Source: Aphis gossypii (taxonomy: Eukaryota; Arthropoda; Insecta; Hemiptera; Aphididae). From it: a stretch of DNA of 64,000 nt. The position numbers and the translations under genes were made by a program. The stretch lies in assembly GCF_020184175.1 (NCBI RefSeq), contig NC_065532.1, positions 14,322,001 to 14,386,000 on the forward strand, in the 5' to 3' direction. Of this stretch, positions 25,151-39,290 are shown one piece after another (position 1 is the stretch's first letter; every line of letters starts with the position of its first letter). Under the pieces are notes generated by a model, which made no database searches, was not told the origin of the DNA, and saw only the letters and a program-made list of their open reading frames with translations.

Positions 25151-26150
25151 TATATCAGTGATGATGTTATACATAAACGGAGTCATTAACAGCTACAGTG
25201 CTACACGATATAAATTTGTTGTTTAGTAGTCGAGAACTGCATGAGGAATTTCGATTTTGTGGGGATTTGTGGTTATATTTTAATAGTATAGAAGAGTTTT
25301 TGACTGACGGTGATAACCGATATTCGCTACACCCTCACTAGCGTTTCACGTCTACTCTGACACGGCCGGTGTACGCTCGAATCGTTGATTCGAATCTCGG
25401 TCCGTCAGTCCTATTCGGGTGCCCGTCCTAAAGTTCGACGATATTCATCATTTTATTATTCCGTACTGGTGGCGGCGACTCTTTATACTTTTTCTACATT
25501 ATTCACTGTCCGAAGTCGAGCAGTCATTACATTTGTTGACGGCGCCAAGCTAATTTCGTATACAACGTAAATAAACTCATTCCTCTCTTTCTATTCACAT
25601 CACTCTCACGCCTGACCATTGATTATGACAGCAGCTAGACGTCGAGGAACGGTGTAGTTATCAAGAGCTCGTTTATTTTTGCTTCCATTACGATATACCA
25701 TAATAATATAATGTCATATAGTAAAATCAGAACGTGGAAAATACTCGCTGTATTCTGTAATTGACCCACTGAGTAATTCGATGAACCAGTCACGGACGAC
25801 TTAGGGGCCCCTCTCGTGGATACACTACACAGCACACTCTATATATAGGGGAATGATTCAATGGGATTTCGTAAATTAAATTCACTTTTGGTACTTTGAA
25901 CCGCCTGCCCATTAAAATTAGCAGAGTTCGGAGAAAAAGTTTTACCGAGCACGCACGTATACACGCGTGCACTATACAACTGTACAATATACCTACCATG
26001 CTGCCCGAGTCGAAAACGGCTCAGTTCACAAGCCCACGCTGACACATATATTTTGTTCAACGAAAAAAAGAGAATAAACCGATGGATGTGATGATACGTA
26101 TCTACAGCGAGGTTCGCCAAAAATGCCCATCCCTATTTTCCCTTTAATAA
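25151..26150. promoter_or_regulatory. GC-elevated island
   Basis: CpG-rich with a short hairpin at 25377, AATAAA at about 25569, and overlapping minus frames (25635-26120) that look like shadows. GGCGCC at 25541 raised the idea of a retroelement primer site but no LTR boundary is visible. Confidence 0.22.
25377..25393. repeat. Short hairpin TCGAATC-GTT-GATTCGA
   Basis: Perfect 7-bp arms around GTT in the 25.2-26.1 kb island. GATTCGAATC superficially resembles a tRNA B box, but no A box precedes it. Confidence 0.6.
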
Positions 26151-29100
26151 TGAATTAATTTAAATTTTTTAATTATTTAGAACGAGAATCAACTGGTTTA
26201 AATCAAAATTCAAATGACATAAGGCTGAGTTGTTAAAAAGTAATACTTATTATAATAGCAGTCCTTATAAATAGTTTTATAATAATATAAAATGGATTTA
26301 ATTTATGATCAAGAATTTATTATAATTGAACAATATGTTTACAAACTACAAAATGTTGATAAATACTAATTACTTTATTTTCAAATTTATATCCCCCATT
26401 TCTTCCTAACACATTATCGTAGATCTATTATTTTTATTGGTCTGCATAATGAAAAACTCAATAAAGATATAAGTATTAAAGATGATTTTAGTTTGTGAAA
26501 AAGAAATTGATATTGCCACAGAACAATACAAATGATATGATAAATCTAAATATTTGAAAATATGGTCATTTATTTAACTTAAAATTAGAATTTAATTAAA
26601 TTCATTTTTTGAAGGAAAAATTAAGTCAGAATTTTTGGTAAATTGTTCTATATAATTTATCGGAACATATGCTTAGTGAATTTGCATAACGATTGAATGA
26701 CTAATCTAGCTTTGTATGTGATGAAATATTTTCATATTGTAAACTTTAATATTGTTGTAAGTACATTGAATTTCTAAAGACTGACTATAACCATCTATTA
26801 TCCGTGAACATGAAGTTCTCAAATGTGAGATTTGACGTGATCATGACAAAATATAATTCATATATTTTCAAGCCATATTATATGAAAATATTTACCACCA
26901 TTTTTTTAATGAAGATTAATATCAGCAAGATTACAGGATTATAAACTAAACAAAACATCTGATTTTTAAGCTACCAATTATTTTTAAGTACATGCAAACC
27001 CCCTTTGGAAAAAGTTTCAGAAGTTTTTAACAGCTTTTTACTTTTAAATTGTATAGATGGTTTTCTATTAACCGTTCTGTACAACTTTTTTTCTATTATA
27101 ATAATATTTGAAAAAACTATTTGTTAGATCATTTAAAAGTTGAACGTTCTTAAAGTACAAATCTATATTTTAAGGTAGGTATATAATACACAAACAAAAT
27201 TTTCAGTAACCAAAAAATAAAAAATATTATACATATTATAAAATGTCATCTAAAGATAGATATTTTCTTTGGTTACCAATTAAAAATATTTTGTAGATAA
27301 AAATTAATGTATTATTGTATTTGGTATTATCGAGTTAAATCCTATGTGCAATTAGTTTTATTAGGGGTTTAGTAGTATACCGAAACGATGTTGAACATTA
27401 TAAATTTTGAGATTTGTATACTGTTATTGGTTCTACTGGTTATATTTAAACCATATGGATTTAATTTGTGCAAACGAATAACAAATATTTTCGGATGTAG
27501 CTTGTAAAAATATCAAAAAACATAATATAATGTAATATATCTATTCGTTTGTATAAATTTATTACATAGACATTAGACAATGGTAATTATTATTATTCAT
27601 AAAATTATATAATATTGTGTTGTGTAAAATAAAGCCATAATCAAATTGATTGATATATTTTATACTGCAGCAATGTACATTATTGTAACTCTAAAACTAC
27701 TAATTAACTGTAGAAGAAAAAAAACAAGTTTTTGATTTAATACATTCTTAGGTAATCTTTTTGATCAAAATGTTAAAATTTTTCATCAAGAATCTTCACT
27801 AACTCTATTTATATATAATTTAAGCTTACCAAGTTTAATTATTGCATAGACATCGGCAAATTAGCACTATTATTATTCAGGGCAAACAATCCTGAAACAC
27901 ACAAAGATTATACCTATCTACATTCTACGTATTATTACAACATTAAAAACAGTACCTCAAAACGTCAGTTATTACTTATGTGACTTAAAATTTTAAATAA
28001 AAGACAATTTTGCTACACAGTAATTTGCATTTAGAGTTTTAGCCTGATTACGTATCACTAAACAAAAATGTTAGGAAAATCTTTTTACTATAATAATATG
28101 TCACGTTTACTCCTTCATTGAGTATAGATATGTTAAATTTGTAGTCAATGAAATGTAAAATAATTCTAAGTTTAGACGGTCTATCAAACTATTTTGATAA
28201 CTATATTTTCTATTAAATTGATACTACAATTTGTAATTGATTATTTGTCAACTAATAATTCAAGAGGTTAATATTATTATTATTTATTATGAACATATTC
28301 TCATAATTATTATTATAACTCATTAAATACCTACATTATAACTTATTATTTTATAAACTATAAATTACTTAAAACTTTAAATTCTAAATATTCTTATTAT
28401 CGTCTAGCCTATCATGATATCAATATACCATTCATTTAAAAGCGAATAGTTACAAAATTTAAAATAAATAATAAAATCAGCTATTTTTAATAATTACTAT
28501 AAGCAGTATAAACTAAAATTATATTTGTAATTAATGATAAGTTAATATTTTCTTTAATAAATATTATTAGAATTATAGTAAATTATTATTTGTTTTAATT
28601 AAATATCCTTAATTGCATGAGTAACGTAAAATACATAAATACAACGTCATAGAAAACATATAATATTATTATTTAAACAACGTGTATTTCATTCAAAAGT
28701 TACTAAAACTCTTTTAAAAATATGACGGTAAACATTAATTTAACTGTCTGAAGTTTTAAAATGTTAAAAATACATTTTTAATTAAAAAAAAAAAAACTGA
28801 TTTATTTAGAGCTAATATATTTTGTTCTCATATTTGCATTATTTGTTTCTATATTCTCTTTTTATCCCTAACACTAGGACTTTTACCCCTTTGGCTGTGT
28901 CTTTCGATCCTTAAATATCCTTGACCCTACCCTACTCAACAAGCTGGAATTTCATCTGTCTGTACTGAATTTCTTCACAAAGGCAAATTACATTGTCCTT
29001 GTAATCCTCTTTTTGATAAGGTTCACTGGCTATATTGTTTAATACAACCTTTTATTAGATTATTATTATACTAGGTTTTTTTATACATCAAGGAAAATCG

Positions 29101-30560
29101 TTTAAAATTATGTATATATATATATATGTCATATATACTTTAAATTTGAAATTTATTTCTGTTGATTTCTTATTATTATTTAATTCAGTTTTTATTAATA
29201 CGAGTATTTTAATAAAATAGTAACCTGTAACCAATAAAAATCGTTTATGTTTATGATTCAATAATTATGAATATCCCTAAATAAACAAAGAGAACTATTG
29301 ATTTTAAATATATAATTTTCAGTACCATTTACGATTGTTATTTCCTTGAATATGAAAATATCCCTTCTATACACGAAAAATGTTATCAATAGTGCTTTTA
29401 AGAAATCATTTTTCAAGAATTTACTTAAACATATTCATAATTATATTAGATATTCATACATAAGTACTACAACCATGACCGATGAAGAAAATATGAAATG
29501 CAATGTGTAAAAAAGCTATGTTCATAATTGTTTTCAATACAATATACATAATATAATTTATAATTGAATTGAGATCTTATTAAATAGTATATAATAAAAA
29601 TTTTTACTCTATACTGTAATCAAATTATAACTCAACTCTTTGATCATTTTTTATACGAACATGTTTAAATCACCATTGGAACGGTTTCTCGCAAAACGTA
29701 TTTATCGTTTTATATACATTTAAATAGGTGTATTACCCTTTGCGCCCCAAGTCCAAAATGTTGACTTTAAATTTATTTGATATTATGTAACAATTTTTAA
29801 CAACAACAAAAGCTTGTGTTACTACTCTGACCCCGAAAAATAGGTTTATAAGTCCGTGTTTACGTAACTCCAGCATTGCTTCAAACTAAAAGTTATAAAA
29901 ATGTTTACTTTGTCATTGTAACTCCTAACCTAATCCTCAAAAAAGATAGTTGATAAAAGTCAAACAACCATTTACAGTGAATCCAACTAAAAAACACCAA
30001 TAGTGATATAAAATATTTATCGACAAAATAAACAGAATACAGTATAACACATTATGACCACACAGCATCCTAAATAATGCCATGTTTTCCTTAAGAGGAT
30101 TTTTGAGATCAAACTTACGACCATATACGACTGATTTTGCTTACTTCACTGTGTAGTCACTATGGCAGTGAAAAAATACCGTACTCCAAAACCGAAAAAC
30201 ACTCATTAAACAAATTTCACCGGAGCTATTAAATAGTTATAAATTTAAAATGCTCGAGTAATTAATGCCGAGGTGAACGAAATAATACAAGTTCCCAACA
30301 ACGATATAATTGTGTCTGTATCATGTCCGGCTTTGTTTTTTTTTATTCTTTGAGTAATTAATTTACACTGCATTAGGTCATAAAAAAAAAAAATTACTTC
30401 ACTCGGTCAGGTTGATTTTTATAAGCAGATAATTGTACGTATTTATTTAATAAATAATAATTTTTAAGCATATTTATTCGTATGTTATTAAAAGATGAAA
30501 TTAAAATTATAATTACCAACGTTTTCTAATGAAATATAAAATCATTCAGAAAATAAGTGT
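26151..30560. other. AT-rich desert
   Basis: No gene. About 28860-29045 is less AT-rich and pyrimidine-rich with stops in all frames; possibly a decayed element or old exon. Confidence 0.55.
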
Positions 30561-31030
30561 ATTAGTGTTTTTTGATTCGTCAAATTGTCCACTGGTTTGT
30601 GGCCGGCGGCCGGTGACCACGCTCAACCACCGTACTGCAATTTTATTAACACCGATGCGTCCGTCAACGTATTTGTTATCATTCGTCATCCGTATTTTTT
30701 TTTTTTTTTTTGTTTCCGGACACTATTAATGCCATTTATTTTAGCACCTTTGCTCAGGCTCGTACTCACAAAAGAAATTCTGTTTGATTTTAACTTAATT
30801 TATCCGAGCTCACTGTATTCTACGCATCAGATCGGTCCATTCAACGCCGTACAGCTCGTGCACTCCGCTATCCGGTGCTCGCTATTACATTTTGTACTTG
30901 TTATTTTGTTGCTTTATATGTAATATTTAAATTGAAATCAAATTGGTAAGATAACTATTTGTAAGTCCTACCCACGAAGATCCCGGAAACCGTTTGTTTG
31001 GCCGAATCCATTCTTACAGATTCGTTATCT
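30561..31030. promoter_or_regulatory. Small GC-elevated island
   Basis: Contains GGCCGGCGGCCGG at about 30601 and the T17 run; the two overlapping plus frames are not convincing proteins. Confidence 0.2.
30695..30711. repeat. T17 homopolymer
   Basis: Seventeen T that create Phe runs in the overlapping plus frames 30529-30923. Confidence 0.85.
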
Positions 31031-34000
31031 AAACAATTAAGTGTTAAATTTTTATATAAAAAAAAAATAGATAGGTACCTAATTTATATTACGCAGTTAC
31101 TCAGCAGTACGTAATTAATAAAATTGTGTAACAATGTTTTTTGACATTAAAATTGGTTTCACGATGATCACGCTTAATTTTCTAAAAGTTAGAGAAAAAG
31201 TTTGATTGTTTTTGATGAACTAAGTTTTTCTTTGAATTAAGTTACAGTGACTACTCCGCATCATATTTCTCACACCAGCATCAATTAAATACTTTATAAT
31301 ATAAAAACAAGCAAGTTGCTGTTAAATTATGATTAGAGTTTTTGAATCACTTGGATAGGTTCATTTTAATTATCACGTACTTGATAAATTATGATGGAGG
31401 TTTCCGATTTCCGCTAAAAAAAAAAAAAAACAAAAGAAGAAGTTATTTTAGATATTTGTTAAGCACTCTTAAATTTAAAATTATTTAAATTTAAAATTTG
31501 AATATCTATTAAAAAAAATTGGGGCAATGCTTGTTTAATATTTTTAACAACAATTTAAGAATAACTTATGGAATAATATATGGCTAAATTTCAATATTGA
31601 ACTATGAACATTAAACATTTTATCAATTTGTAACTACAAAATAATTTTCAAATTGTCCTGGTTTTTATAAACGTTATTAATATTTAACTTCGGATTATTA
31701 TTTATTATTATAAAAGCTTAACCGGTCTTAAAAAAATGGAAATACAATAAAGTGATACATTTTTGAAAACATCATTCCGGAAACTTAGTTTACCGAAGAA
31801 AAAATGCACAGAGATATTTTAAAGTATATTGAAAGAAAGTTTTCTACTAACCATTGAAAGCCATCACGTAAATCAAAATTTTAAAATGTTAAATTCTATT
31901 CGGTTTAAATACTTGTATTAAATTCAATTTGATATTCATCAGTTAACAAACAAAAGTATAATGATACCTAGTAATAATAAATATTTCGACTCGTATACAT
32001 TTATTATTAATTGTTATTAACTTTAACTGTGCATTAACATATAGTATAACGGTAAACGGGTGTTAAATTTTATATTATTCTTTATTTGAGTTAATAGTTC
32101 GAAGTTTAAAAAAATCTTTTCTCGTATAGATCTAGCAAAATTTAGATACCTAACCTAACAAGGCTGTGAAACGGTTTCTATTAAAATCGGAATAAAATTG
32201 TATGAAAATATTTAAATATATAATGTTTATAGTCAGCTAAATAACAATTTCTCCGTAACTTATAAAAAAAACTGTTAAACTGCAAAGAATATTTCCATTC
32301 AATTTTAATATATCTTAATAGTTTTTTCGAATTCAAGTTAACTCCACATGCTTAAAGTGTTTCAATCTATTTTTCAGAAAAAAATTGATATAGGTACACA
32401 TGCATATTTTTTATTTTCATAATAAAAACTACTTTCAATTTTTTTAAATTTTTAAATAAAACTCAGTTCAATAATGTATAACCCAAACATGCATAACTTA
32501 CAAAATTTCTCAAATCAAATTAACGTATGTTGCTTTAATATAATAATACCTGTTTAAATAATTATATCACAGTAATTTACAATTACTTATTATCCAACTC
32601 CTAGGTACAGATTATACAAATAATATAAATTAATTCAAATATCTTTAAACTAGTTGAGTCCAAACTCTAATCCTCTTTGTCTGCTTCATTTAGTGTTTCT
32701 TAGAAATTTGACCAACCAGGATTTTCCTTTATGTGGGACAGTAATCAATTAACTCCCTGTAGGATATGTTCTATGAATTACCCCCCAAACAAGGACTATA
32801 AGCTGTACTTAATCACAAGGCAACTTGTAATCCACTATCAAAAATAAAATATAATAGTTTCCTACTTGAATATAAGATAATATATCTAAATATGTAAAAC
32901 TAATAAATTCATTACAAGACGTGTGTTCAATATTACTGAATCAGAAAGTTTTCTAAACATATTATATTTTAGTAAAAATTAATATTTATATGCATTGAAA
33001 AAAATTAGATTACTTCACTTAAATATATAAATGCAAATTTTTAATTTTATAACATTTGTTATAATAATATAGGTATAAGTATAATAATTATTTCATAAAA
33101 ATGTATTTTTTCTTTTAAAAAATGCATTTATATTTCGATAAATAAAAGCAATAAAATATTTTATGTAAAAATGTATAATAATAATTCTAATATAATGTAC
33201 CATTTATTTTAATAATAATCTGGTTTGTATGTATGGCTAACCATAAATAACCATAAATATAATGGACCATGAAATTCAATCTGATATACCTACGTAATAA
33301 TGATAGCATTGTAGCCATGACTCTATTTGTTATCAACCTATAGTATAGCTACTACGACGAAAAAAAAAATAAATAGATTTCTAAATAATTAATAAAGAAT
33401 AAAATTTTATTTTGGTTTTTATCGAACCTATTTCTAGTCTACATTTATTCAATAAGCTATTCAATCGCTATTTAGTTATTATAATATTATATATATATAT
33501 GTGTATACTACACCAAATGGCAATAGAAAAAACTTATCAAGTATTAATATCACATCAAGACTTTGTCTTAATTATTATGATTCTGGTAAAAAAAAAGTAT
33601 ATTTTAATGAGTTTTCAAGTTCAACGTACATAACTTTGACATTTAAATGATACACAATAACATCATGAGAATCCATTAAAAATCATAATATTTATTTTAG
33701 TAATAAACGGTGATACCTATAAAAAAAAATGTATAATAAGTCAATGAGAAAAAAATAGAAACGGAATAAAAAAATAAAATCACAATGAACCTTTTAAATT
33801 TAAAATGTTTATATAATAAACACTATTCATTAATTGACGAAATTCCTCCAATCAAATTATTTCAAAAAAAAATATATATATATATGTACACAACACGAGC
33901 TAATATTATGCATTTGGGCTTAGTTTTAATTCTTATAAATATGTTTTGTTAGTAACAACTTATCAACGACAAGAACAAACTTTTTCAAATAATATTATAT

Positions 34001-35560
34001 AGCTTCATTGTACTTTTATGCGAATTCTTTAGTCTAAAAAAATAAAATTATTCACCTTCAACGAATTGTCCCATTCACCAAAATAATGTATCCTGTCAAT
34101 AAAGTTACCATACTAACCCAACCACACCGCTCTAAATTCCATTAATTATTTCGTTTAAATTTACTTAAACCGACGTTGGCCTGACTACACGTAGTTGAAC
34201 AAACATTTTCTTTGCGCCACTTGACAGTACACGCGTGGATTACACGAACCCCTGTTGCTTTCAAAAACTTCCACCACAACCACCCACAGTCTTTTCTATT
34301 TCCTATAAACTTTTCTATAAAGTAAATCTTTTAACCGCCAAATTCAAGAATGCCATGCTTTATTTTTATGTAACCATTTTTTTTTATTATTATTTCCATA
34401 ACGGAGCATACGGACATTATTACAAAAAACAAATTATTACATTAATAACATTAATAGTGTATAATAAAAATAAAATCAACACGACATGTACCAAAAAGTA
34501 ACAATTCATCGTCCGAATATTACAAAGTACTTGAAGTATGTATATTTTTAATTTTCATTTCTATTTTCACAGGCTTTTAACTGTTGACTTAGAGTAAGAT
34601 AACTATGGTTAATAATATGCGTTACTGAGTGTATTTTCTCAAGTTTGATTGGAATCCAACCATTTGATTATTACGATACACTTGACTAAATATAAATAAA
34701 TTCAATCAAGTACATACTACAGGTAAAATCTGATTATGTGGGTAAGAACAACATAGGATGGAAAGTATAAATACCAATATTGTATAATATGTAAGACCTT
34801 AATTATTAACATTCGTGTATTAACTTTTTAACGGAGTAATATTATATTGACAACAAACTATACTTTTAACATGAATTAAGAAAATATAATTGGGCTGCCT
34901 CATACGGTTAGACTTACAATGCTTAATATCGTCTTAATAGTAAGACAACAACAATAATATAACGCTCTCTACTATCAATTCCGCTAATAGTGTTAATACA
35001 TGGAATAGGTAATTTACTTACCTTTTAAATTTAAATGTAATAGTTCATTATCAAATTTTATAAATAATTATTAGATACGATTATTTTTTTATAGTATCTG
35101 TAGAGTCGATTAAATGCATATTTACTCATATAATATAATATTAGTGTCTATCACCATTTATGCGTTATACCTATGTATATAAAATACAATATTTACACAC
35201 CGAATGCCAAAAATAATATTATAAAATTAATCTATGTATCGATTATGTATACCGTGTCTTTTGAAAATTTACAAAGTGGAAAGTTTACTTAAATAAAGTT
35301 GTGATATATTACGATATTATCACGTATAGTATAATTTATAACTGATTATAAATATAAGTTATATTATTAAATACTCATTTAATAATTTAATATGCTATAT
35401 TATTATATTAAGTTTAATACGATTATACCGATCAATGACGAGAAAAGAGTATTTTTTTATGTATTTTTATTTGATTATTTCATTCATGATCTTCATAATT
35501 TTTAATTCTTAATAACTAAACATTAATAACTAAGTAATTTCAAAAATGTTTTGGCATTAC
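31031..35560. other. AT-rich region
   Basis: No supported gene. About 32655-32830 is a less AT-rich patch with stops in all frames, similar in style to 28860-29045. Frames at 33412 and 34235 are AT-driven. A minus donor-like AAG|GTAAGT is near 35022/35021 without an obvious exon. Confidence 0.5.
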
Positions 35561-35722
35561 TTATATTAAATCGGTAGATCGCCACCTCAAAGTCGATTAC
35601 CTGTTTTACGAATGATGACGAATAATATGCGAGTTTCGTTTTCTGTGGGTTTTTAAATTTTATAGAATTTTGGTTGATTAGAGTACAAAGCCTTGATTGC
35701 CAAAAATTCTTCCCGTTGTAAA

Positions 35723-35781
35723 ATGTTTAACGGTGGCTCAGCGTACAGCTTATAAATTCTAAAAATCAAACCGTTAAACAT
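35723..35781. repeat. Inverted repeat with perfect 12-bp arms
   Basis: ATGTTTAACGGT (35723-35734) and ACCGTTAAACAT (35770-35781) are exact reverse complements separated by 35 nt. The arms contain AACGG/CCGTT, the Myb core. The stem is too short for a typical pre-miRNA. It sits in the 35.6-36.5 kb island. Confidence 0.8.
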
Positions 35782-36347
35782 GTAATAGCAGTATATGCGA
35801 TTCATAAATATGTAACAATAATATTAAGACGCAAAACGGTATTATGAAAGGTTAAGTTGGGTATCTATAGATAGACATCGTGTATAGCGTAGTTCGGATG
35901 TGTATAAAATTAAAGACCGGGTCCAACCCATATAATATAGGAGCCGACGCTAACCACTACACCTTTTCTGTATTAAACTTATACTTTACCGTTCATCAAC
36001 TCGGTGAACATTATAATATTATTATATAACTCATCGTCGCAAAACTATGGTGCACGTCAAAAGGCAAAATCTAATAATTCGTCACTTTACCTCTATCCGG
36101 ACACGAATCCGTCGATCGTACACCGTTCACGTTAAGCCGTCAGATGTATTAAATACAACCTGCGTATAATATAATATTATAATAATATGTTAGGTACGTG
36201 TGTACGCTGCCGCAGCATCTGTACAGGTTTCCGGCTCTTGTCGGTACGTTTCAGATCACAAGACCGTCATAATCGAGGTCTGACCTAATTACTGAGTAGG
36301 TAATTATTATCGTAACGCGCACGCCTATAGGACTTTAAGGTGGATTA

Positions 36348-36485
36348 ATGGTGGCGGCCAACATCAATAAACACAAACTCATGTACGGAGATGGCAACGA
36401 TTGTTATGTAATATTTATTATAATCGAACGACAGATTTTTGAGCGGCATTCACCTAAAAAAAAAAAGGAAACATTAAACTGTTAG
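36348..36485 (+). CDS. Possible small ORF of 45 residues
   Basis: ATGG at 36348 opens a 45-codon frame ending at TAG (36483-36485). The product has a central Ile-rich hydrophobic stretch (about residues 20-26) and a Lys-rich C terminus from a poly-A tract. It sits at the end of a GC-elevated island. Start context is only partly favourable (T at -3, G at +4). Length is within chance expectation. Confidence 0.13.
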   Translation: MVAANINKHKLMYGDGNDCYVIFIIIERQIFERHSPKKKKETLNC

Positions 36486-36490
36486 TGAGT

Positions 36491-38040
36491 TATGAACTAA
36501 ACAAAAATAACAGTCCTCTCAGTGTAGAGGTAGATTGGGTATTTTAAAATATATTTTTATATAACTATTTATTTTATATCGTTATTTAATATTTCTTTAC
36601 AGTGAGTGTACAAATTATAAAGCATATTATTACTATACGTATTCTGATTTACACTGCAACACAGTATACTATCACATATATTTTTAAATAGTGTTCTATG
36701 TATAATTTTTTTTTTATTATTTTACACCAAGATTTATTGGTCAGATGATATTCAGTTTGTCACATTATCGCGGTTATTATTATATTTCTTCATATCATAT
36801 AAACTTCTAAGTATAACAGCATTAATTATTGAGTATTACAAACTTCAAATAATATAAATAACACCTGTAGTAATTTCAAAAACATATATTTGGATGAAAT
36901 AAAATTTAAAATGACATCCATGTGAAAAACCTTGAAACGTGTAGTTTTATACAAAATTAAACTTAAATTAAATTAATCAATTTCACTCGAGCCAGAGTCA
37001 GTTTTTATAGGTTTTGGAACACGTTATAAAAAGTTGCGATTGTATGAAAATCTGGTCTTTGATTGTTATTATATTTCATAAGGGTACGCGATTTTGGTGA
37101 ATATCAACCCAGCTATATAAGTTGTAGATAGATATGCGGAAAATTAGTCTCATGACGCTACCACAGTGCTAAAACAAATAATATAATACAATTATAGAGG
37201 TGAGGAAAAGAGAAAAATCTACAAATAATTACTAATTGGTGGTAAAAACAGAAATAATACGTGTGATTTACTGCAATGGTGGAAAAACAAAATTCGCATA
37301 AATGGGCGAGCGCTGAGCAGAAATGACGAAATTAATAATAAGCGCAAAAACGGATTGCGGCAATAATTTGTCAGCGAAATTGGCGATGACGTACAGCTAA
37401 TGCCATCGACAACGGCACGTTCGATCTTCACAATAACAATAGTTAAACATAGCACGCTGAATATCGAAACAAGTGGTGAAATACGCTACATAGTAGCGGA
37501 TCTATAAATAATTTTTATTTTATTTTATGATGAGTGCTAAACTGGCAATGATAATTTCATATCCTACAATAACCTTTTTTTCTTTTATACAGGACTACAG
37601 GAGTCATATTATATTTAGCTGCGAAACAATAAATCAGGACTTATAAACCATGTTAATGAAATTGTATATTTATTTAAAAAAAATAAATAATAATACAATT
37701 AACTCGAACCCTCTAAATCCTTCTATATCTACGAATATAATAGTACTAATACATATTTTTGAGTCTATTATAAAATCAATGGTAGTGTCAAATTAAGTTA
37801 TAAAATAATATGTGGTTCGAATATTTTTATCTCGGTCCAAGACAAATCAACTGATTTTTTAAATTCTTGAGTTAGCGAAACCAAATAATAGAAAAATACA
37901 TTTCGAGTTAAAAATGAAGTTTCTTTTCTGTTTTTTAAAATTTAAGTTACAAGTCAAATAAGAAATGAACCGGATTTTCCATTTCATTGTCTATCTATAA
38001 ATTATAATTAAATATCGTCCAAGTGAAATATATTCGTTAT
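36491..38040. other. Mostly AT-rich with a GC-richer patch at 37.2-37.5 kb
   Basis: The minus frame 37219-37455 is Leu/Ser/Phe-rich; no domain recognised. The rest shows nothing. Confidence 0.5.
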
Positions 38041-38940
38041 TCTTCGTAAACACCACCTCAAACACGTCTGCGGCTCAATTGAACCACCTTAACACTTCAT
38101 CTCACGACACTCCTTCTCCTCGGATAATAAGTACCTTAGAATTATGTGTACATAATACAGTAACAACTACAATAAAAATATTCTTATAATTCTGATAGCC
38201 GGTATAGCCATAGTCACTCGGCGTGCAAGTAGAAATAATAATTATTATCGTTATCGCCACTATGCGTATGATGTACGGTTCATAGCCGGATCGAGTGAAA
38301 GAATATATACGCAGAGGCGCGGTCGCAACAACGTTCGTATCTCGTAAATCATCGTTTAGAGGCCTCCGACCGAGAAATTTATAGCAATAATAATAAAATA
38401 AATAGTACACAAGATTGGAGAAGCAGACGACGGCGACGGGAAAGATAATGTAATTACGTTGATGGATATTACCCGCGCTCGAGTGCCAGAGAAAAATAAA
38501 AAAAACAACACCACCGGAGTCGTCGTTCACCGGAGGAACACAATGCGAAACAAAAATCGCGATGGGAAATTTTTTTCCCCCTTTTGTTTTGTCTTTGACC
38601 ATTAGCGCGATGATAAAATACATGGGTAAACGCACGCCATTATTATATCGTCACTGATGCGATGGCGACATTCTTCCCGAACGGCGAACACTGTACACGA
38701 CTTCTACACCACTACAACACGGAACGATATTATTATTATTATTTTTATTATTATAAACGTATAGTCGTAGATGATGTACACACATGAGAGTGTACTAATG
38801 ATAATAATATATACACAAGAAGCTTTTTGAAATTTTCGAACCAGAAATAATATTCACACGTGCCCTACATGTGCGAATAGGTAAGCGTACCCCAGCGGAC
38901 GAGTAAGAACATCGCCCTGACAATAATATACACGTGTTGT
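38041..38940. promoter_or_regulatory. GC-elevated island
   Basis: Contains the longest open frame of the window (minus, 38102-38635, ATG at 38623), but its composition follows AT repeats (Ile and Tyr runs) and it has no recognisable domain. More likely regulatory DNA than a gene. Confidence 0.22.
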
Positions 38941-39148
38941 ATAATAATAATAGTTTCTATAAAAAATAAATAAATACTGCAATCTAAATAGGTATTTTAG
39001 GGGAAGAAAAAAACGATTTAATAATTCGTTACGATGACTGCAGTGAACTTTTGTGCTTACTTAAGATAAGTATGAAAAAGTTAAAAAAAAAACACTTAAA
39101 AGCGGGGTTCGTCTGCACATGCATCGATAGCGAAATTAATCGACTCTG

Positions 39149-39167
39149 AAACCGTTAAAACGGTTTT
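39149..39167. repeat. Short hairpin AAACCGTT-AA-AACGGTTT
   Basis: Perfect 8-bp arms flank a two-base loop, giving a pair of opposed AACGG Myb-type cores within the right shoulder of the 38.0-38.9 kb island. Confidence 0.6.
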
Positions 39168-39247
39168 CTAGATGTCTGTTTCGTAATGTGATGTTTCAAT
39201 ATGCGAATATTAATAAATGCACTTATCACACTCATGTATATTTTATA

Positions 39248-39290
39248 ATTTTCAAATAAATTATATAAAAATAAAAAATTATTTGAAAAT
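39248..39290. repeat. AT-rich stem-loop with 12-bp arms
   Basis: ATTTTCAAATAA (39248-39259) pairs with TTATTTGAAAAT (39279-39290) across a 19-nt A/T loop. Low base complexity raises the chance expectation. Confidence 0.65.

Larger units (their letters stand above)
35561..36490. promoter_or_regulatory. GC-elevated island
   Basis: Holds the 12-bp-arm inverted repeat and the 45-residue small ORF. Several CpG-rich words occur but no TATA-Inr pair was found. Confidence 0.25.

Noticed and set aside
25384..25400. B-box-like GATTCGAATCTC as a tRNA gene
   Set aside because: No A box or clover-leaf; explained by the short hairpin.
25541..25546. GGCGCC as a retroelement primer-binding site
   Set aside because: No LTR boundary, polypurine tract or gag/pol frame nearby.
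25635..26120. Three overlapping minus frames
   Set aside because: They overlap each other in different frames in a GC-elevated block without starts, domains or splice pairs that favour any of them.
38102..38635. Longest open frame (minus, 177 codons)
   Set aside because: Listed start is GTG; from ATG at 38623 the product has Ile and Tyr runs from ATT repeats and no domain, signal or splice support. One frame of this length is plausible by chance in a GC-elevated island.
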